Source: Sisyra terminalis (lineage: Eukaryota > Arthropoda > Insecta > Neuroptera > Sisyridae). Taken from it: 64,000 nucleotides of DNA. Below are positions 36,357-47,987 of the stretch, piece by piece (positions within the stretch are counted from its first letter, which is position 1; each line of letters starts with the position of its first letter). Made by a program: the position numbers and the translations under genes. The notes under the pieces are model-generated. The model was not told the origin of the DNA and did not search any database. It saw only the letters and a list, made by a program, of their open reading frames with translations. Where the stretch lies: assembly GCA_958496175.1 (NCBI GenBank), contig OY292274.1:2542001-2606000 (forward strand), written 5' to 3'.

Positions 36357-36867
36357 TTATTTATATGTCGTGCCTTTCTCTTTTTGCGATGTGGTTATGG
36401 AGGGGGGGGTCCCAAATTTCTTTACTTTCACCGAATCCTTCGTAAGTAACCCGAAAAGTGCCGAATTTTGAATTGGTCCATTTTCCCAATTTAGTACCTT
36501 TCTCTTTCTTTTAACAATTTCAATGCTTTCGAATGCATCCAATCGGTTTGTGCGGTGAACACTTTTTAGAAATCTAGCTTCTGCTAGACTGTTCCTTATA
36601 CCTAACCCCTATTTGTCTTCTAGTCTGACCGACGTAGCTTTTATCCACAACCCGTACAAGGGATTTCATAAATTCCTGATTTTTGTATTTCCGGAATTTT
36701 ATCTTTAGAACCGTTGAAAAATCCACCCAACGTTTTGGTTGTATATCCAGCCTTTATTCCAAACTGTTTCCATATCCTTTCGATTTTTTGGGAAATCCCT
36801 GGATAATAAGTTAAAACAGACCAACGGTCTTCTGGTCCTTCCATCATTCGTAAAGCGGTTTCTGAGA
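36357..36867 (-). pseudogene. Penelope-like element: GIY-YIG endonuclease part
   Basis: On the minus strand the reading gives YYPGISQKIERIWKQFGIK, then KDKIPEIQKSGIYEIPCTGC. One frameshift later it gives GKSYVGQTRRQIGVRYKEQ and finally DAFESIEIVKRKRKVLNWEN up to the stop at 36357. GIYEI and SYVGQTRR are the two halves of the GIY-YIG nuclease motif that follows the reverse transcriptase in Penelope-like elements and cuts the target for priming. The segment is broken by a frameshift near 36640 and a stop near 36570. Its upstream neighbour in the intact element, the end of the reverse transcriptase, lies here in the opposite orientation at 36872-37201. A hammerhead core lies 3' of the stop. Confidence 0.8.
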
Positions 36868-36871
36868 AAAA

Positions 36872-37201
36872 GATGGTCGTTTACCATTCTTAGACCGGAA
36901 AATAACCAGAAACCAGAGCAACCTGGTTTTTGACATCTACAGAAAACCAACACATGTAGATAAATATGTTATGGCTGAATCCGTAAGTCATAATAGCCAT
37001 AAACTGGCTGTTTTCCATTCCTTGGTAAACCGACTCGTAAATGTACCTCTGGTAAAGAATCTGTTTACAAAAGAATTAGAATACATTAAAGGTGTGGCGA
37101 CCTTTAATCCTCAAAAGGGCTCTTTGGAGGAAAAAACTATCAGAAACCACTTTACGAACGATGGAAGGACCAGAAGACTGCTGGACGACCATTTTAATTA
37201 A
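36872..37201 (+). pseudogene. Penelope-like reverse transcriptase C-terminus, inverted
   Basis: The plus-strand reading is DGRLPFLDRKITRNQ, NLVFDIYRKPTHVDKYVM, AESVSHNSHKLAVFHSLV, NRLVNVPLVKNLFTKELEYI and on to the stop at 37199-37201. LPFLD, DIYRKPT and HK-A-F-SLV-RL are typical of the thumb region of Penelope-like reverse transcriptases. No YADD palm is present. Its last about 45 bp (around 37141-37183) repeat, inverted, the start of the endonuclease part at 36823-36865. The two pieces therefore come from one element, split and inverted with a short duplication. Confidence 0.8.
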
Positions 37202-37364
37202 CTTTTTGAATTTATAACAGAGAATCTGCTATATACCTATCAATATAAGTTTAATTTTATACATTAAAAAAATAGCAACCCACCTCAGCTTCCCACAAGT
37301 ATAGCATAGAAAAAACAAAGGAGAGAAATGTGAAATTATTACCTTTTTATATTTAAATTGACTA

Positions 37365-38493
37365 TCTTGCCGTCCGTGCGTTCAGAGCTGTGCGCATGCG
37401 CTCTGTTATCCCCACTTACGCATTCAAAACGTTGGTAGGGTTAAGTTGACACAGCGCACGGCATTCAAACATGCCTATTTGCTCAAACCGGCTAATTACC
37501 AAATTTGTTGTTATTTTTGTATTTTTTTCATAACAACTATTTACGTTTGTCAAAATATTATTATTCAAGCACATTAAATAATTATTTACGTACCCGATGG
37601 TACAATTTTTTATGAATTTAAATTTATATTATTTGTAATAAAAGCGCGACAAATAGTTAGCCAGTTGTAAATATTCGCTTTAATAACGGACTTTGATTAT
37701 TGATAATTTCGATTGTTTATTAAACGTTATCCCTTACAAACTTTGCTACCGTTTTTCACTCTTTTAGGGGAGAAATTTTCAAAAACCCTTTCTTATTATA
37801 AATCTGCATCGTATAAGGAAAACACTTTCCAAATTTCATCGACACAAATGTGCACTTATATTTGAAAATACAATGTAAAACGAAAAAAAAAAAATGACCT
37901 TTATGTTAGTTAACATGACTAAAAAGCTATTCGATTTCACACATTTGGACGTTGTACATACAAAATTGTTGGAAATAGGTGGAAAGTGTGGAAGTAAATT
38001 CGAATATTTGATTTATTTTCAATAACAATAATTGGTTTTCAAATTGTTCTAATTACCGAGTTAGTATCGAAGATTTTATAATTGATTTGACAGTGAAATA
38101 TATGGCAAAAATTGCTACCTTTTTGCTTTTCTGCCGAATATATAATTACTCCAGATCATAACTATTGGTTCATAAAAAAATATATTTTAAAAAGTTTGAT
38201 TGTTGAAAAACGAACCAAAATTTAAAATCTCCTATTTGGTATAAGTACTACATAAGTACTGAACTTTCATACTAATTTAGTGAAATGGCGTTATTTAAAA
38301 TGTTATTAAAACGATATAAAAAGACACTTATATTTTATTTCTTAATATAATTTTAGATAATTTTTTTTTTATATTAACAACACTTTGATTATTAAATTTA
38401 AAATTTCGATTGTTGATTAACTCTACATTATCTCATACTAAACATTTTATTGAGATAAAACCTTTAGTTGCGAATGCAACGGGCAACTACTAG
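37365..38493 (+). mobile_element. Non-autonomous Helitron, family 1, copy 2
   Basis: It runs A|TCTTGCCGTCC ... CTAG|T, with a perfect terminal hairpin GTTGC-GAAT-GCAAC about 12 bp before the CTAG. It is homologous end to end with 3711-4828 in opposite orientation. Both copies carry a CpG-rich 5' block (GCATGCGCTCTGTTATCCCC) in otherwise AT-rich sequence. No coding sequence is present. Confidence 0.85.
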
Positions 38494-38499
38494 TAGACT

Positions 38500-40170
38500 A
38501 TAAAATTTCTTTATAAACAATGTTTGTTTGGAAGTAACGCGCGAAAGTATAGGGCTAAGTATAGCTGTCCATGGGAAAAGCACTCAATGCTTAGATTTAA
38601 GCTCACAAATTTGAATATCTGACTTTATGATTTATTAAAAGTCATTGAAAGTTATATTTTAATTGAAGCAGAATATTCTGAAATAAAATTGAAGAGACTC
38701 TATTATGACAATGTTTAAAGGTTTTGCATACAAACGTGGACCGTTGCACAATTTGAAAATTATGAAGGTTTTATATTAAAATAACAGGATGCTTTTCTTT
38801 TAAAACCAATTGTTCTCATCTATCTTCGGTTTCATCATTAAGACGTAAGCATTTCCTAGTAGTACCTCTGGTATTACAACTAGCATTTGACCGGATTTTT
38901 CGTGGCATAATTGAATGGTAAATTGAGAATAATTTCTAACAGAAAATCAATTTTTAAATGTAAAAATCTTAACAGAATAATGAAACAGTTTTTATAATAG
39001 ATAGGTAAGTACTATTTAAAAATGAAAACAAAACTAGGATTTACTTCTTAAATTTAATATGGATTAAAAGTAAGCACAAAGATAAATAAACAATTTCCTC
39101 AACTATAAACTAATAAACTTATATGTATTGTGAAAAGGATCTTAAAGCAACTAACCGAGCACTTGTTTAGTTATACCTAATATTTACAACACAATAACTT
39201 TAAGATTTGTTGACATAATAGGTTTCTGAAGAAATAATACGTTGACTATTAATAATCACATGTAAATTTTGAATGTAAAATATTATTTTTTACAAGTTAT
39301 GTAAACGTTTCATAGGGTTTTACAATATAAACCTTCCGCAAAAAAATAATCTAGCTAATCGAGAAACCCGCATCAAAATCTTTTGCATGGGTTAGAAAAA
39401 CATACGGATATAGGGATATAGCAGATATACAAACCAGCAGAATGAAATACGACTTTATTTCATACTTTGTATAAGGATAGGATAAGGGCTTAATGTTCGT
39501 TTGTTCAAAACCACAAAAATCCTAAAGTTCTTTACTCATCGTTTTGATCTTTTTACACAAAATTGTATTCATATACGCGCCCGTTTTTAGTAAATCAGGA
39601 GACATAATAGAGTTTCACAGCAACAGGTATATAGCAAAGGATGCTGGTAGCTATTATTTTTTTTTTTTTGAAGTGAAAACTTCTTTTGCATCGTTGTGAT
39701 ATTGCTTATTTTATCCATATATAAACATTTAGTTTTCCGAATCAATTTTAAGGTAAAAAATTTTAAACATGAGTCTTCAATATTGCACTTCTGCGTTTTA
39801 AATTTGATATTAATATTTTCATTAATAAACCCTATTATTATTCTAATCGTGAAATTTTGCTTTCGTCTCATTACCTTAAAGCTCATATTTTGAAGGTTTC
39901 TCTTCTATCGCGTGTAACCTGCACATAAGCTTTTTTATTGCTATTTTATTTTTATTGCTTATCTTACAGCGATAGATGCTGCGGGTTACTAAAGAAGGTC
40001 TTTTTAAAGTTTCACGAATATGTTTTTATTAATTCTGAATCATAAGAAAGAATCAAAGGGAACTAAAATTTTTCATATTTCTTTCTTTTTTTTTGCAGAA
40101 ATTAATAGAGAAAAAAATCTTTTTGGATTTATGATCGGTATCAATGCATACAGTAATTGGTATAGAATTT
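38500..40170. other. AT-rich sequence, nothing recognised
   Basis: Open frames around 39587-39893 overlap on opposite strands and are not family members. A pyrimidine tract ending TTTGCAG near 40099 resembles a splice acceptor, but no exon can be supported. Confidence 0.35.
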
Positions 40171-40986
40171 GGGGCATTTCACGTGAAGCGGACAGCGAAA
40201 AAAAAGTGATGTTCTGAAATTTGTTCATATTTGGTATAATTGTACTTCTTGTAAGTATGAATATGGATACAAAATATTTTTTTCGAATGATAATTCAAGT
40301 TAGTAGCCAAGTTATACGCTTCTAAAGAATTGTAGTTTTTGATAATCGTGTTTTTTGAAAAAAAAAATCGAAATAATTTTTTTTTAAAATATTAAATATG
40401 GCAGTTTAAATAGAAAATTAACTATTCTTTCTAAAAAAAAAATAAAACTGGACATTTTTATTTTTTTTAATACACAAAACCTGAAGTAAACTTTTCAAAT
40501 CAGAATTTTAGTAAGGTCGACTATTTTGTTTTATGATTTTTCAAAATATAGCTTAAAGTGCATTTGTAATACACCAGAAGTTTCATAATGGGATCTGCAA
40601 TAGTTTAGGAGATAGATGAATTAAAGTACATACATGTCGTACTGAGTACATTCCTTAGGTCAACTGGTTTACGCGATATAACACTAAAACGCTGCAATAG
40701 ATATATTTACTATCCTACTTAAGCGTATTTAAGGCTCTAACAATATCGTGGGGTAATTATTATTCAAATTAAAATAGTACTTATTGAAAAAAAATTTAGT
40801 AGGAAACAGTAGTTGAAAATAAATTTCGTGATAAGTAATAAAATCGTCTGCTAGCCAAAGAGATTGAATGACTAGAGTGAACGTGCACTATAAATCCCAT
40901 GTTAAACTTAAACTTTCATTTCTCCTCAATTTTCCAAGTGATCGTACCCCTTCCACAGCATATTTGTACAAAATATATTCTCTTCT
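40171..40986 (+). repeat. Foldback element, family GTGAAGCGG, single arm
   Basis: It begins GGGGCATTTCACGTGAAGCGG and matches the left arm of 54873-56114 through TACATGTCGTACTG to GTACCCCTTCCACAGCA, then stops near the centre. The opposite arm is missing. It is either a half element left by deletion or the precursor form of the foldback. Confidence 0.7.
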
Positions 40987-40989
40987 CTC

Positions 40990-42080
40990 TTCGTCAAAAC
41001 AATTAGAACAATTGTATAATTGAATATATAAATAAAATTAAATTTATTGATTTAAATCTATTATAATATAGACCGCGTCTACACGGTTCAGCTTTATAGT
41101 TTAAACAAAAAGCCACTATTATCTTATTAAAATTTATTACAAATAAATTAAATTTCAACTTCTTTTAGCACAATAAATTCAATAATTTAAATTACTTACT
41201 GCTTAAGAAAATACAAAAATTTATTTTTGAAATCAATGTGCTATGCAAATAGCGATTAGAATATATGCAAGTACTTACAGGAAAAAGAAAAACAAAGAGT
41301 AATTGTTAGTGTAAGTGTAAGTGTAGATATCGTTTGCCATGAACTTTAACATGAATTCACAATGCAATTCTTTCATGTCTCTGCGAGAAAAGCTATTGAT
41401 TTATAATTTAGACTGACATTGAAAGAACTAACAATAACACATGCACACAAAGGAAAGTTTGAAAAAGAAAAGAGAAAAAAATAATTTATCCAAGGTTTCA
41501 TTTACCAAAGTAGGTCAAAAATGCAAACCCTTTTTATAGTTGAAATTAATTTCGTGATAGGGGCGAGAATTTCAAACCGCTTCAACACGAAACGGATTTA
41601 ATGTGATTAAATGCAAGTGATACTTCAACCTCAAGATACCAATAACGCAAATGTGTGGTAAATGTGTGTGGTATATACACACATTTAAAATAGATACTGG
41701 TAGCTAGTAAAAGAAGTTTAAGCCGAGTGTGAAACTTGCAAAAGTTTTGGAGCTTTCAGGAAATGCATCTCTAGGGGATGTACACTTCATGGTGATGTCG
41801 AACCATTAGGTGGAAAACAGCGATGACGTGACAAAGTAGCCAAGACATCCTTTTAACACTCTCAACATACGAGGATTCAATACCAACCCCAAAAGGATTG
41901 CAATAACAATACGTCTTTGTGACAAAATTGTGGGCATTTTAAACGTTAAAACAAGAACAAAATACTTACTTGCACAGTCTTTATATTTTTTTTTTTGTTG
42001 CAAAAAAATCAACGAAATTGATTTTTTTTTATAAATAAAGTGCTTCTTTTGATGTTTGCTCTGCTTTAACGAATATATGT
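40990..42080. other. AT-rich sequence, short simple repeats only
   Basis: A GTGTAA repeat near 41310 and a partly palindromic GTGTGTGGTATATACACACA near 41660 are the only structures I see. Confidence 0.35.
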
Positions 42081-43506
42081 CCTGTTAACAGTGGCGTGCA
42101 CAGATATTTTAAGCAGGGTAGGCAGAACTTTTTAAAAGCTGCTTTAATATAATCAAAAATGCTGCATGTTGGTTTTAGTTCGTCGTTATAATGAGTAAAT
42201 AATGAACCCTATACCGATTAGCCAACAAAATTTTAAAGTGTGAATTTTCTGATTTTTTTTTCTGCCTATCGATGGGAAATCGTTCATAGAGGTCTCTGAA
42301 AGAAACCGTTTCGATTGTGACAAAATAGTTTAGCGGTAATAAACTAATTAAGAAAAATACATCAATTAGTCATTGATACAGTAAAATGTTAAGAAAATAT
42401 GGTTCAAAGTAACATAATATAACAAAAATGCGGGAAAATTTAGGAAACGGTTGGTTAAATGTAAAACAAAAAAAAAAGTTTAGGAAAACTAAATAGAACC
42501 TCCTCCCCTTTGAAAAAAAAATAGAACAAAGGCAATTATGAAATTAATTTTTTTCCTCAAATTATATTTTCCCAAAATTTTACAAAATAACAAAAATCGA
42601 AACATAATTAAACGGATTTTTGTCCCAAATTGTTTCATCGTTTGTGAAAATTAACTTTTCACACAAAAAATTTTTGAAAATATATATACGAAGTAGAACA
42701 TTAAGTGTTTTTTGAAATTCGGAAAATATTTTTCTTTAACTTTTTTTCAGTGTTAATTTTAATCAAAAGTTTCCTAAATTTAACCGCATTTTTGTTATTG
42801 TATGTTGCTTTAAATCTTATTTTCTTAACATTTTACTATATCAATGACTAATTAGTTAATTTATCATATTTATTTGATTACCTCTAAACTATTTTGTCAC
42901 AAACGAAACGGTTTCTTTCACAAACCTCTACGAACGATTTCCCATCGATTGGTAAAAAAACTTTTGGAAAATTCACACTTTAAATTTTTTTTGGCTAATC
43001 GGTATAGGGTAAATAATGATGTTGATATTTTTAACCACAAATATCCATAGATAGACTCATTTTGTAAACTTTATTAAAGAAATAGAATATAATCGTCAGG
43101 ATTAAATAATACAGGTAATAGATAATACATTATTAAAATTAAATAATAACAATGTACGTAGATTACTGATCGTTAAATCGATTATTAAGATCAATCAAAT
43201 TCAAACATTGATAATGAATAAGAAACGATGCTACTTCGGGAATTTTCGTAATTTGTCGTATTGTAAAAAGACAATTAATTAATATTGTTATTAATATTAT
43301 AATTAATATTGAACGAACGAAGGAGCTGGAATAATCTGTATACTGTAAGGATGATATCCGTTAAGATATTTTGTTTATTGATATTTGATAGTACTCGTAA
43401 ATAAAATAAAACTAGATATGAGAACGAAATTATAAATATTTATCTGAATTATGTAGGGTAGGCAGTGTCTTTTTGTCTATATGTAATGCACGCCACTGCC
43501 TGTTAA
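42081..43506. mobile_element. hAT MITE, copy 2, with 8-bp target duplication
   Basis: The element runs 42089-43498 with ends CAGTGGCGTGCACAG and TGCACGCCACTG, flanked by the perfect duplication CCTGTTAA (42081-42088 and 43499-43506). It is homologous to 9782-11500 but about 300 bp shorter: it has a single CATCGTTTGTGAAAATT block and lacks the GT/CA-rich insert. Internal arms are inverted. It encodes nothing. Confidence 0.93.
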
Positions 43507-43509
43507 ATA

Positions 43510-46028
43510 TAATCGTAATACTTTTTCATTTAAATATCCCAAATGTATTTACTTTTTACGTTTTACTTTTTATCTCTAAAATAAATAATCATGCAGCCAT
43601 TTTTGTATGCTCTCATGTTATTAATTTTGTATTATTTGCATATCTAAATTAGGTTATTTAATTTTCGTCAGTATTTATAAAGCCAAAACGAAAATTAAAC
43701 AAAAAAAGTATATATCAGCACGGTGTAGTCGAACGTCTATTTTCTCGCGATCAAATACACAAACATTCATGTTTTCCAATTCAATCATTCTAATACAATC
43801 GAATAACTCAGTGTTCGAATACGGTCGAATCGAAAAAAACAACAATATTCCTCCTGATCTCAACCCTTTATTACATTTTCAGTTCGAGTCCACTAGCCTG
43901 CATTTTCGGAAGTAACTCACCATAAATTTCAACTTAGCAGATTGATCTCTCTACTAAATCTAAACTCAATTGTTCGACCGAATGAAATATTTACGATCTT
44001 CATTAACCATTTTTGTTTGTTTGATCGTTTTTTTGAACAAATTAACATAGGAATCTCGTTTACCCGAATAATCATTCCACTCCACGAAATTCCTAATTCA
44101 ACATTTCAATCAACGCCTTTCAGTGGTTGTCAAACAAATGAAAATTTCCGACCCATTACTAGAAATTGAACTAAACCGCAATGCATTTTAATTAAGTTAT
44201 ATTTGAATGCAGCAGTTCAACGCAATTGCATGGAATGATTGATTTCATTATGATGTTAATAAATGGCCTCAAATGATGCATCTGTTGTAACAATATAATA
44301 CGAATGTTTTCGATTAAATTTTTAGGGGTTAGAGAGTATGATGTATGATGAAATGTTCAACATTTTCATCTTCAACAATTTCATCAACCACTATTTTAAG
44401 CCATTTACATAGTTCTATTGATAGAATATTAATGAAATTGCAATATGTTTTCCTCTTCACTTGCTTCTGTATCTTTTCAAATTCTCTTTCATCTTTCTAA
44501 CTGTTAATATAACCAATTATAAATCAATTATCAATTATACGTTCCAATTAGTTAAAACAAAAAATTATCATATATAACTACATCAATTAAATTTCAAATA
44601 TTCAACGTCAACACATTGCATTAGTTTCTTTCGTTATTCATATCTAACAGGTATTTTTTTTTGAAACAAAATAATTACTTAACTTTTTCATTTCATTATG
44701 TAATTCTTTCAAATATTAAATAATTTTTTTATATATATTTTTCAGTAAAGTTCGATTCACCATTTTAATAACCCTTTCTAAAGCTCAATTACTAAAACTA
44801 TAAAACTTACAAAAAAATGGTATTATAATACCAAAAAGCAAATTCAGTCGAACTAAATTTTGTCTCAAATTTTCATCATATCGAGGATTTGAGGAGTGAT
44901 TTTTGGTGACTAAAGGATCACAGGATTTCTAACAAGTGGCGTGCATTCTCTAAAAGTTCTTGAGTTTTAGAAATTGACGTTTTGCTATTTCGCATCAAAT
45001 ATGCTAGAAACTGAACATGAAATTATATGGTAACTTCTCTGGCCTTTATTAAATATTTCTTAATAAAATTGCCTTTAATAATAACACGAATTATAGTTGT
45101 AATTCCTAGTTAGACAAATTATTGGTTACATATTTTTGCCTAATAGTTTTTATATGCATATGCATACGAATAGTTAAGAAGTTATGCGATCCAAAATTAA
45201 ATAGTGCAATGAATATTTTATTCTCCTAACTGCTTTTAAAGCAGATATTTTTACTCTAGAATAAATAGTTCATAGCCATTAGCTATTTAATTGATAAAAA
45301 TTATTTGTTAGATAAATTCTACACATTTACCTTACACATATTACTAATCTTAGTTGAAAATACACATATATGTTTCCTCTATCTTCCGAATAATATTTGG
45401 AAGATAAATGCATCTACCTTGGTGTGAAAGTACCGGCTCTAAGCCGCCATATCTTTATAAATAATTAATTCTGTTTCTTCATTTCTTTATTTGTTCAGAA
45501 ACCAAAAATGTCAAAAATTCTTGGTATTAATTTCCAGGTATAAAACTATTTGGGCTAAAAAATTAATTTCAACAATTAAGAAAATAGGTTCAACCTCATT
45601 GTTGTTAGAGAAGGTGCCATTTAAAAATTTTCCAAGAGGTTTTGTCAAGATTATTTTCCGTTTCCTTATAAGCACAATAAAAAATCGAACATCAAATGTA
45701 ATAGATCTATTCTTGTTGTAACAACAATGGCACTTATAAACCTGCTTATAAAGTACAACAATTGAATATATCTTATGACAAACTCATCATAGGTTTGTCC
45801 AAGTTAATCCAATGAATGAATAAAGTGTAATATGAAAAATTTCAACGTATTTTTGTCAAGACTAATCCCTTGTCTATTTTTAATAAAGTTAATAAGGTCA
45901 TACGAAAGAATAAAATGCATCATGAAAACCAAAATATAAGTAAAACTATCTTATTTTAAATTTAGTTCATTTTAAATCTTTATTATATGTGTCCATGATT
46001 TAACAAAAAAAATGTATGTAATATTACG
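43510..46028. other. AT-rich sequence with one perfect palindrome
   Basis: TGGTATTATAATACCA at 44818-44833 is a perfect 16-bp palindrome. I see no gene or element end. A pyrimidine-AG at about 44744 resembles a splice acceptor without a supported exon. Confidence 0.35.
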
Positions 46029-46030
46029 AG

Positions 46031-46150
46031 TGCTCACTGGTGGCCGAGTGGTCAAAGTGACCCCTCCTTAACTGGTAGGTGTAGGTTTCCGGATTTTTAT
46101 TAACCCTGGTAGTTACAAACCTACGGTAAATAACAATTAAAAAAATATTA
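46031..46150 (+). mobile_element. tRNA-derived SINE, copy 2
   Basis: The head TGGTGGCCGAGTGGTC fits a pol III A box. The B box is mutated (AGGTTTCCGG). The body then matches copy 1 (11853-12005): CTGGTAGGT and the terminal GGTAAATAACAATTAAAAA. The decayed B box suggests an inactive copy. Confidence 0.6.
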
Positions 46151-46154
46151 CCAG

Positions 46155-46875
46155 TGAAAGAACATTAAACGAAACAAGACATCCAATTATTTTTTTTTTA
46201 AATATATGTATAATATTTTTAATAATCTTCAAATAAAAATTTGAATTACTATGATTAAATTACGGTTGATGTATATCATAAAAAATCTAATAACAAATCA
46301 TTTCTTTCTTTAACGGAGATTAAAATCTCAATTTAACAAACAATACGTTGAACAACCAATGGAATATTTATTTTACTTGAAAAACAGCAATATTTTCTTC
46401 CTATCCTATTTCCATATCCAAACATATTTCATTTCTATTTTAATAAACCTTTCCCCGATATACATTAAATATTATTCAAAAGTATAGTAACTTGATATTT
46501 TTTGGCTTCTCTTTTTTCCTTTCGTGAATATTTGACTTATGTATGTAATATGTAAAATATATCTTCCATCTTTATTGATTTTATATTTTTTATCGCTGAT
46601 CTGATAAAAGAACAAAAGTAATATAATAGCAATTAATCTTCCACCCGAATATTTCAAAAACTGTACGATCGCCATATTTGTAAACTTCCACAAATTCTTT
46701 TAATAGTTTGTTATTTCCAACTGAAGAATAAATCTGTTTCATTTTCTAGTTGAAACAACTAAGCAGCCACAATTAAATGAAGATTATTGAATAATTTGAA
46801 CAAGTTTTCTTTTCAACTCTATCAAATTAAGCTTTTGTAATTTGAAAACAAACCAAGAACTTTATACCAAATATT
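46155..46875. other. AT-rich sequence, nothing recognised
   Basis: No gene, RNA or repeat is recognised. Confidence 0.35.
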
Positions 46876-47070
46876 TTTATTAGAAAAAAAAACAGGTTCT
46901 GCTTAGAGGAAAGTTTTTCCATTTTCTTTTTTAAATTATTATCTGTATTTCATTACATTGGCTACAGATATAGTTCCACAAGTAATATGACTTTCTTGAC
47001 TCACATGTTGGAAGGTTATATTTACAAAAGTTGTCGTTACTCACCTGAAAAAAGAAAGAAAAATCAGTTA
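46876..47070 (-). promoter_or_regulatory. Candidate recursive splice site or terminal exon
   Basis: On the minus strand, CTAAC (a branch-point consensus) is followed by a pyrimidine tract and TTTTTTCAG, then immediately GTGAGTAAC. CAG|GTGAGT is thus a strong acceptor joined directly to a near-ideal donor, with the junction between 47045 and 47044. That is the layout of zero-length recursive splice sites in long insect introns. The alternative is a terminal exon beginning at 47044: one frame stays open for 37 codons (several Cys, ending in a stop at 46931-46933), with AATAAA at 46876-46881. I cannot decide between these from sequence alone. Either would place a minus-strand host gene across this window. 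Confidence 0.4.
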
Positions 47071-47980
47071 GAAAAAATTATACAAGTTTGATAAAAAAAT
47101 GCAATTATAAGATTTTACTATAATAAAAAAATCATATGAATTTCTGCATCGCCAACGTCTGCCAATTTTAATTAGTATTTTATATTAACTGAATGTATAC
47201 AATTATTATTTCCAAGTAAAAAGTATTTTATACTATACATACAAGAAATTTATCTGAGTTGATTTATCGGGCATATGTTTATAACCAGAAATTTTGATAT
47301 TATTTGTAAATCCTATATAATATATATATATCAGTTTTTCTTCCAATCATAATGCTTAAATCAAATTGCTGAAAACCATCTTGGCCTAGGGAAAAGTATA
47401 TTTTTTTCCATCTACGCTACATATTAAACTTACGAAACTTTCAAGAAATTTCAATTTCTTTTTATTTATTCAGACTCACATTTAGTTAGGTATTTATTCC
47501 CGGAAAATTTAAAAAAAAATAATTTCAACATGTTACAGTAATTTGAACTATAAAACAGTAATTTGAGTAGGATATTTGATTGTAACTTTAAAATATATTA
47601 TTGACATCTATATATATATGCCTAGTTTAGGACAGCTTTCTGTATGGAAAAAAGTAGTATACTAAAAACTACGATAATGACATAATAATCCAGGACTTAA
47701 CTTTCACTAGACTTTGACTAGACTAGTTCACAAATATTCAAAAATTTGCGTTCAAAAAAACATAGTTGTTGGCTCAATCGATATCTACCAAAATATAATG
47801 TAGGTACGACTAAATAACATATCAAGCATAAAATACATTCTACGATAAATATTAAGCTTATTAGCTTTTTAAATATTAGCTTCAATATTTGATTTATATT
47901 TTAATATTTTTATATTTAAATATTAGCTTTAACATTTATGAGATATATATATATATATAGCTACATATAATACATGCGTA
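47071..47980. other. AT-rich sequence with TA microsatellites
   Basis: TA repeats lie near 47320 and 47945. The stretch 47640-47720 (ATGGAAAAAA ... GGACTTAACTTTCA) weakly resembles 11590-11650, which suggests an old dispersed repeat. Confidence 0.3.
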
Positions 47981-47987
47981 TATGATA

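Noticed and set aside
36739..36933. A 64-codon plus-strand frame over the Penelope-like locus
   Set aside because: Most of it is antisense to the GIY-YIG part; only its last residues are the start of the true plus-strand reverse transcriptase segment, in another frame.
40085..40105. A pyrimidine-rich TTTGCAG as a host splice acceptor
   Set aside because: The downstream sequence runs within 75 bp into a repeat element and no exon frame is supported. Poly-T plus AG is common in this composition.
47300..47960. TA and ATT microsatellites as functional elements
   Set aside because: Simple repeats expected in such AT-rich DNA.
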